Assembly (NCBI RefSeq): GCF_012927105.1
Contig: NZ_JABBFV010000013.1
Location: forward strand, 58,208 to 122,207
Direction: 5' to 3'
DNA: 64,000 bases
Origin: Sphingobium psychrophilum
Lineage (GTDB): Bacteria; Pseudomonadota; Alphaproteobacteria; Sphingomonadales; Sphingomonadaceae
Under the pieces are notes generated by a model that was given only the letters and a program-made list of their open reading frames with translations, was not told the origin of the DNA and did not search any database. Every line of letters starts with the position of its first letter. The first letter of the stretch is position 1. Both the position numbers and the translations under genes were made by a program. Positions 57,675 through 64,000 of the stretch are shown here, piece after piece.

Positions 57675-59102
57675 ATGAGAGCCGCGCACCTGCTGCCCCT
57701 GATGCTGACCGCCCTTCCCCTGTCGGCGCTGGCGCAAAGCGCGGCCGATCCCACCGGCGCTACCGCGCAGGGCGATGTCGCCGTCACCATCTATAATGAT
57801 GGTCAGTCGCTGGTGCAGGACGACCGGCAACTGGCCATGACGGCGGGCCGCAATCGCATCGAGTTTCCCGATGTATCAGCACGCATCCGCCCCGAAACGG
57901 TCAACCTGTCCGGTCCCGGCCTGGCCATTATCGAACAGAATTTCGATTATGACCTCCTTTCCCCCGACAAGCTGATGGACAAGGCGGTGGGGCAGGAGGT
58001 GACGCTGCTGCGCACCAATCCGGCGACCGGCGCGGAAACCCGCGAACGGGCAAAAATTCTCGCGGCCAATGGCGGCATTGTCCTCCAGATCGGCAACCGG
58101 ATCGAAGTGCTGCGCGACGACGGCCTGCCGGTCCGCGTCATCTTCGACCGGGTGCCCCCCAATCTGCGCGCCCGCCCGACCTTGTCGGTCACGGTGCAGG
58201 CGGATCGCGGCGGCACGGTGCCCGCGCGCCTCTCCTACCTCACCCCCAATCTGGGCTGGACCGCCGACTATGTCGCGCTGTTCGACGCGGCCAAAGGCGC
58301 GATGGACATGCAGGGCTGGGTCACGCTCACCAACAATACGGGCACCACTTTCACCGACGCGAAGACGATATTGGTCGCGGGTAACCCGGCCAATGGCGGC
58401 GGCCGCACCAATTGGTGGCCGGGTTCAACTGGAGCCGGCAGCGGCGCAATCGACCAGGCCGGCACGGAAAGCGGCCCGCGCGAGCGGCTGGGTGACTATT
58501 ATCTCTATCCATTGGCCGCCCGCACCACGATCGCCAATGCGCAGCAGAAGCAGGTCAGCTTCCTCGACGTGAAGGGCGCGCCGGCCCGCGCCACCTATGA
58601 ATATGTCAACGGCTGGCTCGGCAGTTCGGCCGAACCGGTCAGCGCGTCGAGCGTGCTCAAATTCTCGACGTCGAAGGAAGGCGGCCTGGGCGATCAACTC
58701 CCCGCCGGCACGATCCGCGTCTATATGCGCGACGGGCGCGGCAACCCGCAATTCATCGGCGAAAACAGCATCGACCATACGCCTATGGGTTCCTCCATGG
58801 CGCTGCGCACCGGCGAGGCGTTCGACGTCAAGGTGCGGCCGACCGTAGAGCAGCGCACGAAAAAGGGCAGCGCGCGCTGGGAAACGAAGATGCGCTACAC
58901 GCTGACTAACGCCCGGCCCGAAGCGGTGACGATCGACCTGGCGCAGCAAGGGCTATGGGGCGACACCCGCGTCGTCGCGCAAAGCCTGGAGGGTCAGATC
59001 ATAGAAGGACGGCGCATCTCCGCTGACCGGATGGAATGGAGCGTACCGGTGCCCGCGAACGGCACGGTCGACCTCGGCGTCACCTTCGACTCGCGTTATT
59101 GA
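57675..59102 (+). CDS. Exported DUF4139 domain protein 1
   Basis: 475 residues from ATG 57675, with GGAGAG at good spacing; the ATG six bases earlier is too close to it. A signal peptide (about 1-19, ending LSALAQS) precedes the domain, which has VTIYNDGQSLVQDDRQ and a DUF4139 core (about 170-475) of beta sandwiches (LTPNLGWTADYVALFD, QGWVTLTNNTGTTF). The function of the family is unknown. A paralogue follows on the same strand. Confidence 0.83.
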   Translation: MRAAHLLPLMLTALPLSALAQSAADPTGATAQGDVAVTIYNDGQSLVQDDRQLAMTAGRNRIEFPDVSARIRPETVNLSGPGLAIIEQNFDYDLLSPDKLMDKAVGQEVTLLRTNPATGAETRERAKILAANGGIVLQIGNRIEVLRDDGLPVRVIFDRVPPNLRARPTLSVTVQADRGGTVPARLSYLTPNLGWTADYVALFDAAKGAMDMQGWVTLTNNTGTTFTDAKTILVAGNPANGGGRTNWWPGSTGAGSGAIDQAGTESGPRERLGDYYLYPLAARTTIANAQQKQVSFLDVKGAPARATYEYVNGWLGSSAEPVSASSVLKFSTSKEGGLGDQLPAGTIRVYMRDGRGNPQFIGENSIDHTPMGSSMALRTGEAFDVKVRPTVEQRTKKGSARWETKMRYTLTNARPEAVTIDLAQQGLWGDTRVVAQSLEGQIIEGRRISADRMEWSVPVPANGTVDLGVTFDSRY

Positions 59103-59132
59103 TCGGCGCGCCATGCTGGCTCGATCAAGATG

Positions 59133-59202
59133 CCGTGCTCCTGCGCAGGCAGGAGCCCAGTTGCAACGTCGGAACTGGTTTCCCGCCTTCGCGGGAACAC
59201 GG
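59133..59202. repeat. REP-like palindrome, copy D, with terminator-like T-run
   Basis: Arms 59133-59162 and 59172-59202 (TTTCCCGCCTTCGCGGGAA core) pair with some G-U contacts. Six T residues (59205-59210) follow at once and end one base before the ATG of the second DUF4139 gene. It is the only copy not between convergent genes. Confidence 0.8.
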
Positions 59203-59211
59203 TCTTTTTTG

Positions 59212-60735
59212 ATGCTGTTGTTGTGGGCTGTTGCTGCGCCGACGCAGGCAGACACCGTCCTCTCCGCCAAAGCCGATTCGGTCGCGGTCACCGTCTATCG
59301 CGCGCCCTTTCGCGCCAAGGGGCCGATCGACCGCAACTGGCCGGGCGGCTATGCGCTCATCACCGAAAGCCGCACCGTCGATCTGCCACAGGGCGAATCG
59401 GTTGTGCGGTTCGAAGGGGTGGCCGAAGGGCTGATGCCCGAAACCGCGATCCTCTCCGGTATGCCGCGCGGCGTGCGGGAAAAGAACAGGGACGCCCGGC
59501 TGCTGTCGCCCGCCGGGCTGGTCGACGCTTATCTGAAACGCAGCGTCACCCTGCGCCGCACCGACCGCAAGACCGGCAAGGTGACGCAGCAGGATGCCAT
59601 CATCAGCGCCGGGCCGACTGGCGGCGTGATCCTGAAAACCGCGCAGGGCTATGAGGCGCTGGGGTGCAGCGGCTTGCCCGAACGGATGCTCTATCCGCAG
59701 AAACCTGCCGACCTGTCGCCCCGTCCGACCCTGTCGGTGATCGCCACCAGCGACCGCCCGACTCGCGCGACGCTGCAACTCACCTATCTGGCCGAAGGAT
59801 TCGACTGGGCCGCCAATTATGTCGCGGACATGGCCGATGACGGCGACACGCTCGACCTCATGGCCTGGCTGACGGTCGCCAATGGCGGCGTCACCGGCTT
59901 TCCCGACGCGCAGTTGAGCGTCATCGCGGGCCAACCCAACAAGCAGGCGCGCAGGGTGCAACCGCGCCCGACCGGCGGTCCGCTGCGCCTCACCTGCTGG
60001 CCGACGGACGTCACCAGCACCCATCCACGCTGGATTTTATCCCCGACGGAGGGACCAATTCCCCCACTGATGTATGTAGCGGCGGAGGCGGAAGATATCG
60101 TCGTCACATCGATGCGCCGTACCGAAGGCGTCGTGATGGCCGCGCCAGCGCCACCGCCGCCTCCCCCACCGCCGGAGGATGTCGGCGACCTCAAACTCTA
60201 TCGCGTGCCGGTAATGGTCGATGTCGCGGCCAATGCGCAAAAGCAGGTCGCGCTGTTGCATCAGCCCGGCGTGAAGGTCGAACGCCTCTATGCCGCGACC
60301 GTCTATGGCGAGGCGGAATCACAACCGATGACGCTGCGGCTGCGCTTGCAGAATCGGAAAGGTGATGGCCTCGGCCTGCCCATGCCGTCGGGCCGGGTCG
60401 CGGTATTCGAGCAGGTCCAGGACATGCGCCTGCTCGCGGGCGAAGCCGATATCGGCGACAAGGCGGAGGGCGAGCGGGTCGATTATGACATGGCGGCCAG
60501 CGCCGACGTCCGCATCGCCGCGCGGATAAAAAGACAGTCCCGCAAATCCCGCGACTGGGCGATCACCCTGACCAACGCCAGGCCCTTCCCCGTCACGGCG
60601 GAAGTCACCATCCCGCACGACATCGCCCCGCGTCCAACAGGCATGGAGCGGCGCGGCAATGGCTGGATCTGGCGGACCACGATCCCCGCCAACGACGCCC
60701 TGACATGGTCCTATACGGAGCGCCTGGCCCGCTGA
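59212..60735 (+). CDS. DUF4139 domain protein 2
   Basis: 507 residues from ATG 59212. It is a paralogue of the preceding protein with the same order: VAVTVYRAPF, VRFEGVAEG, LTYLAEGFDWAANYVADM and a C-terminal LTNARPFPVTAEV segment. It has an unusual Pro8 run (about 321-328) before the second half. The start has no ribosome-binding site because the REP hairpin and a T-run directly precede it. The alternative ATG 59113 would translate the repeat as an N-terminal tail. The short signal MLLLWAVAAPTQA is weak. Confidence 0.75.
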   Translation: MLLLWAVAAPTQADTVLSAKADSVAVTVYRAPFRAKGPIDRNWPGGYALITESRTVDLPQGESVVRFEGVAEGLMPETAILSGMPRGVREKNRDARLLSPAGLVDAYLKRSVTLRRTDRKTGKVTQQDAIISAGPTGGVILKTAQGYEALGCSGLPERMLYPQKPADLSPRPTLSVIATSDRPTRATLQLTYLAEGFDWAANYVADMADDGDTLDLMAWLTVANGGVTGFPDAQLSVIAGQPNKQARRVQPRPTGGPLRLTCWPTDVTSTHPRWILSPTEGPIPPLMYVAAEAEDIVVTSMRRTEGVVMAAPAPPPPPPPPEDVGDLKLYRVPVMVDVAANAQKQVALLHQPGVKVERLYAATVYGEAESQPMTLRLRLQNRKGDGLGLPMPSGRVAVFEQVQDMRLLAGEADIGDKAEGERVDYDMAASADVRIAARIKRQSRKSRDWAITLTNARPFPVTAEVTIPHDIAPRPTGMERRGNGWIWRTTIPANDALTWSYTERLAR

Positions 60736-60738
60736 CCG

Positions 60739-61152
60739 TTAATAACGTCCTATGTCAGGCGTCGGGGGCAGGGGCCGGGGCCGATGGTTGGCGTCCAGCG
60801 CGACGAATGTATAGACGCCGCTGGTCAGCAGCACTTCTTCCATGCCGACGCCGCGTATCGCCACCACCTCGATCCGTATCGCGACCGACGTGCGGCCGCG
60901 CCGTTCCTCGATCGCATAGACCGACACGACGTCACCCAGCAGGATGGGGGTGATAAAGGTCATGCTCTCGATCGCCACCGTCGCTACTGCGCCCCGCGCG
61001 ATTCGCGATGCGACGATGCCGCCGGCGATATCCATCTGGCTCAGCACCCAGCCGCCGAAAATATGGCCATTGGCGTTGATGTCGGTCAAATGCGGCACCA
61101 GCCGCAGCACTACCTCGCCCCGCGCTCCGGTCTTCGCTGTATCAGTCGTCAA
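60739..61152 (-). CDS. YciA-type acyl-CoA thioesterase
   Basis: 137 residues. A TTG start (61152) is suggested by GAGG six bases upstream. The hot-dog fold thioesterase pattern (INANGHIFGGWVLSQMDIAGGI, SMTFITPILLGDVVSVYA) is that of the YciA/BFIT group, which hydrolyses short to medium acyl-CoAs in the cytosol. It overlaps the preceding small membrane gene by 11 bases. Confidence 0.87.
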   Translation of the reverse strand: MTTDTAKTGARGEVVLRLVPHLTDINANGHIFGGWVLSQMDIAGGIVASRIARGAVATVAIESMTFITPILLGDVVSVYAIEERRGRTSVAIRIEVVAIRGVGMEEVLLTSGVYTFVALDANHRPRPLPPTPDIGRY

Positions 61153-61441
61153 GCGGCACCTCGTCCTTCAGCCTGTCCATCACCTGCTCGTCATGCCCGG
61201 TGCCGCTCGACAAAAATGTCAGCGCCATCAGGCCGGTGCCCAGCATGAAGGTCAGCCATACGCCCAAAATCGTGGCGATCAGCATGTGAATCGGCAACTG
61301 TCCGGCCCACCAATGCAGGAATAGCAGCGCCAGCCCGACGCAGATCGCACCGCCCAGCGCCATCCACGCCATGATGCGGCGGAACCGGGCCCAGGCGATG
61401 GCGGCAATCTGGGGATCATCCAGGGCTTGCTTGCGTGTCAT
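61142..61441 (-). CDS. Small membrane protein with two helices
   Basis: 99 residues with hydrophobic segments at about 24-45 and 53-78, a short polar N-terminus and an acidic C-terminus. No family is recognised. Its stop lies inside the start of the thioesterase gene, so the two are coupled. The location is probably the inner membrane. Confidence 0.7.
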   Translation of the reverse strand: MTRKQALDDPQIAAIAWARFRRIMAWMALGGAICVGLALLFLHWWAGQLPIHMLIATILGVWLTFMLGTGLMALTFLSSGTGHDEQVMDRLKDEVPLDD

Positions 61442-61514
61442 CTCTTTTCATTGGGCCGTGAAAGTGGGATCATCAAGCGCCTATCGGGGAATGTCTCGGA
61501 AAAGGAGAGTGGTC

Positions 61515-61940
61515 ATGAGCATCGCAGCGATTTTGCAGGGCAAGGGCGACGTCATCAGCGTGCGGCCGACGGACAGCCTGCTCTCCGTGGTGCAATTGCT
61601 GGCGGAAAAGCGAATCGGCTGTGTGCCGGTGGTCGAGGATGGGCAGGTCGTCGGCATTTTTTCCGAACGCGATGTGGTCTATCGGGTGGCCAGGGACGGC
61701 GCAGCCGCGCTCGATCATAATGTGGGCGAGGTTATGACGGCACCAGCCATCACCATCGACCATCAAACCCCGGTGATTCACGGCCTGTCGTTGATGACGA
61801 AGCGGCGCATCCGCCATTTGCCCGTGGTGGTCGATGGCGCGCTGGTGGGCATGATCTCGATCGGCGATCTGGTCAAATATCGGATCGACACTATCGAATC
61901 GGAAGCTGCGGCGCTGCGCGACTATATCCAGACCGCCTGA
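61515..61940 (+). CDS. CBS-domain pair protein
   Basis: 141 residues with two CBS motifs (about 8-65 and 75-132; VISVRPTDSLLSVVQLLAEKRIGCVPVVE and TIDHQTPVIHGLSLMTKRRIRHLPVV in sequence), which bind adenine nucleotides. AAAGGAG precedes the ATG at good spacing. No catalytic domain is attached, so it probably regulates another protein. The target is unknown. Confidence 0.9.
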   Translation: MSIAAILQGKGDVISVRPTDSLLSVVQLLAEKRIGCVPVVEDGQVVGIFSERDVVYRVARDGAAALDHNVGEVMTAPAITIDHQTPVIHGLSLMTKRRIRHLPVVVDGALVGMISIGDLVKYRIDTIESEAAALRDYIQTA

Positions 61941-61958
61941 TTCGGGCGCTTTTCCGGT

Positions 61959-63446
61959 TCAGGCGGGTGCCTGGACCGGCGGCGCGCGCCGTACCACCAG
62001 CGCGACCAGTTCCATCAGCGTGCCACGCGCGCACAGCATCAGCGCGGCGAGGAAGGCCAAGCCCCCCGTCGGCACCAGCACGCATAGCCGCAATGGCGCG
62101 GACAGCGGCGGCAGCAGCCGATCGACCGCCATCACCACGCCCGCCATCAATATCGAACAGCCCAGCCCTGGCGCCGCGGCGCGGACCAGGTCGATGAATC
62201 GCAACCCCATCGGCCCGCCCGCCAGCCGGGCGGTGACGGCGGTCAACAGCGGGAAAGCGATCAGCCAGGCCCAGGCCAGGCCGATCGCACCGGACCTTAT
62301 GCCGATCAGGAAGGCGATCGGCATCAGCACCGCGCCGACTGCCGCGACGCGCGCGGTCGTGCCGGGGCGGCCTAGCGCGTTGCTGACCGGCGCAAACATC
62401 ACCTGCAACGTCATGAACGGCATCGCCAGCGCCAAGATCGCGACGAAGGGCGCCATTTCCAGCCATTTCTGCCCGAACAGCGTCTCGACCAGCGGCTCTG
62501 CCGTCACCGCCATGCCCAGATAGATGGGACAGGTCAGCAGCAGCAGCAGCTTGACCGCCTTGCAGAAGGACCAGGCCACCCGCGACACGTCCTTTTGCAT
62601 CCGCGCATAGGCGGGAAAGGCGACATCGTTGAGCGGCGGCACGAATTTGCTCACGAAAATCTGGGTCAGGAACAAAGCTTCGGCATAAAGGCCCAGCTGA
62701 TGCGGTTCCAGCATGCGGCCGCCGATGAAGATATCGGCCTGGCTCTGGACGATCCAGAACAGCTGGCCGCCCAGCAGCGACGCGCCATAGGCGACCATCG
62801 CGCCGGTCCCGCGAAAATCGAAGCTGGGAATCGGCTTGAATCCGGTGGCGATGACATAGCCGACCGCCTTGACCCAGAAACCCGCGATCGGCGCATAGAC
62901 CAGTGTCCACACCCCCCATCCCGACAAGGCGCCGACCAGCGCTACTGCGGCGGATGCGATCGCGGCGATCAAATTGACCAGCGCGGGCCGCTTGAAATCC
63001 AGCGCGCGTCCCATGATCGCTTCGGGCACGGAGATGAAGGGGGTGGAAAGATAGAGCAACGCCTGCACCCGCAGCAGGTCGGCGACAATCGGCTGGTCAT
63101 AATAGTCCGCGGCCAGCGGTGCGATCGCCAGTTGCAGCAGGGCGAGCGCACCGTTCAGCAGCAGCATGATGGTGAAGGCCTGGCGCAACCGATGCGGTTC
63201 GACCCGGTCGGACTGCACTAAGGCGCTCACTAGCCCATAGCCATTCAGGAAGGTAGCGAAGTTCAAGATCACCTGGGTCATGGCGAAAAGGCCGTAATCG
63301 GCGGGATCGAGCAGGCGGATGACGGCCAGTGTCACCACCCAGCTCATCATCTGCGACACGATCTGGCTGCCCGATCGCCAGAATATGGCGCTGCGTATCC
63401 GTGCGCCGAAACCCGCGTCATTCGCGTCGGCATCCTGCAATGTCAT
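61959..63446 (-). CDS. Polysaccharide flippase (Wzx-type, MOP superfamily)
   Basis: 495 residues from ATG 63446 (ATG 63482 is an alternative). About twelve to fourteen membrane helices are visible, and the N-terminal block RSAIFWRSGSQIVSQMMSWVVTLAVIRLLDPADYGLFAMTQVI in sequence is typical of exporters that flip lipid-linked glycans. The MOP superfamily includes Wzx and lipid II flippases. There are no glycosyltransferases beside it, so the substrate is open. Confidence 0.9.
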   Translation of the reverse strand: MTLQDADANDAGFGARIRSAIFWRSGSQIVSQMMSWVVTLAVIRLLDPADYGLFAMTQVILNFATFLNGYGLVSALVQSDRVEPHRLRQAFTIMLLLNGALALLQLAIAPLAADYYDQPIVADLLRVQALLYLSTPFISVPEAIMGRALDFKRPALVNLIAAIASAAVALVGALSGWGVWTLVYAPIAGFWVKAVGYVIATGFKPIPSFDFRGTGAMVAYGASLLGGQLFWIVQSQADIFIGGRMLEPHQLGLYAEALFLTQIFVSKFVPPLNDVAFPAYARMQKDVSRVAWSFCKAVKLLLLLTCPIYLGMAVTAEPLVETLFGQKWLEMAPFVAILALAMPFMTLQVMFAPVSNALGRPGTTARVAAVGAVLMPIAFLIGIRSGAIGLAWAWLIAFPLLTAVTARLAGGPMGLRFIDLVRAAAPGLGCSILMAGVVMAVDRLLPPLSAPLRLCVLVPTGGLAFLAALMLCARGTLMELVALVVRRAPPVQAPA

Positions 63447-63535
63447 GCGCCCATATTCCCTGAAGCCCGATCGATCATGCACCTGCTCTAGCGGCCAACT
63501 CCCAAAAATTTCTGAAATAAAATTGCAAAAACTGT

Positions 63536-63564
63536 TTGACGGGTCGGGGCAACCGGCCTAGAGG
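63536..63564 (+). promoter_or_regulatory. Candidate rRNA operon promoter
   Basis: TTGACG (63536-63541), a 17-base spacer and TAGAGG (63559-63564) match a sigma-70-type arrangement upstream of the 16S gene, behind an A-rich stretch (AAATTTCTGAAATAAAATTG) that could act as an UP element. The other parts of the 63447-63927 gap are leader sequence. Confidence 0.6.
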
Positions 63565-63689
63565 GCTGTTCACCGGACGGGGCGCTTCCAGCAGGTAGCG
63601 CTTTGAATGGTCGCCGACATAGACGGGCAGCAGTCCTCCGAGACGCAAGGATCGGGGCGGCATTGTTGTCCGCACTAATGTTTGGCCGG

Positions 63690-63735
63690 GTTCTTTGACA
63701 TTGTTGGATAGATGAAGGGACATGTGGGCGGCGGC
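63690..63735 (+). promoter_or_regulatory. boxA-like antitermination leader of the rRNA operon
   Basis: GTTCTTTGACATTGT (63690-63704) resembles the alphaproteobacterial rRNA boxA, where NusB-NusE complexes assemble to prevent Rho termination. It is followed by GGACATGTGG. A further palindrome (63836-63858, TATTC/GAATA) may be an RNase III processing stem. Confidence 0.65.
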
Positions 63736-63927
63736 TCCGGTCTGCCACGGCTTTCAGGCGTGGTATGGTCGGTTAAATTAGGCCGTTCCTTATTGGGGTT
63801 TGTCGGGCTTGCTCGGCGGATCGTTCATATGTCTCAGTATATTCCACTAGAATATATTGTGCAGGAATGGCTCCTGGAAATGAGCGGTATGTATCGGCCC
63901 TATTCCGGCTGGTACGTATCGGACATC

Positions 63928-64000
63928 AAACTTGAGAGTTTGATCCTGGCTCAGAACGAACGCTGGCGGCATGCCTAATACATGCAAGTCGAACGAGACC
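63928..64000 (+). rRNA. 16S ribosomal RNA, 5' end (cut by window edge)
   Basis: The conserved opening of bacterial 16S (GAGAGTTTGATCCTGGCTCA, followed by GAACGCTGGCGGCATGC) is clear, and the alphaproteobacterial GCCTAATACATGCAAG follows. The mature 5' end is placed at about 63928 by analogy. Only about 73 bases are in the window. Confidence 0.96.

Noticed and set aside
63712..63978. Open frame running into the 16S gene
   Set aside because: It lies in the rRNA leader and continues into 16S rRNA, so it is not a protein gene.

Overview
The window is ordinary, GC-rich, densely packed chromosome from an alphaproteobacterium, most likely a sphingomonad (Sphingobium/Sphingomonas type). The evidence is the start of a 16S rRNA gene at the right edge with an alphaproteobacterial 5' end and leader, the mnmE-mnmG-rsmG-parA-parB block, the DUF3576-leuS-lptE-holA block, the hisS-prfA-prmC-DUF4167 block, a large TonB-dependent receptor, and small dispersed palindromes in convergent gaps. 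I see no plasmid, phage, CRISPR or tRNA signature.

Layout. 1-4.6 kb: small housekeeping genes (ankyrin protein, SCO1-type copper chaperone, UPF0260 protein, M48-type peptidase, tRNA hydroxylase TrhO, PdeM-type phosphoesterase). 4.7-7.6 kb: a TonB-dependent receptor behind a structured leader. 7.6-9.7 kb: PLP homeostasis protein, a ThiE-like protein and a HAD-IB phosphatase. 9.8-13.4 kb: a complete Mla-type lipid transport operon (permease, ATPase, MCE protein, auxiliary lipoprotein). 13.4-25.8 kb, mostly minus strand: pepN, parB, parA, rsmG, mnmG, mnmE, a DUF6489 protein, a YjbE/TerC membrane protein and rho, with two plus-strand genes (dienelactone hydrolase, quinone reductase) between. 26-34.6 kb: a double retropepsin-like protein, a class A penicillin-binding protein, msrB, holA, lptE, leuS and a DUF3576 lipoprotein. 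34.8-45.3 kb: an exported beta-strand-rich protein, a 2-hydroxyacid dehydrogenase/PLP-enzyme pair, an Lhr-type helicase, and the gyrB-tag-lipoprotein-DJ-1 operon. 45.4-52.7 kb: lipoprotein, a MITE-like palindrome, DUF1993 and NHL proteins, the divergent yczE/yczR pair, ppa and an M61 peptidase. 52.8-61.9 kb: hisS-prfA-prmC-DUF4167, two DUF4139 paralogues, a thioesterase and a CBS-domain protein. 62-64 kb: a polysaccharide flippase and the promoter, leader and first bases of an rRNA operon.

How the parts relate. Translation and tRNA modification (leuS, hisS, prfA, prmC, mnmE/G, trhO, rsmG), chromosome segregation (parAB with five parS-like sites spread over about 30 kb) and envelope biogenesis (Mla operon, lptE, PBP1, flippase) dominate, as expected near a replication origin. 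Most genes were likely inherited vertically. The interesting material is mainly non-coding: a MITE-like element flanked by TA, a four-copy palindromic repeat family, a parS constellation, and two structured leaders, one of which could switch the ribosome-binding site of a DUF4167 gene. I found no clearly new multi-gene system.
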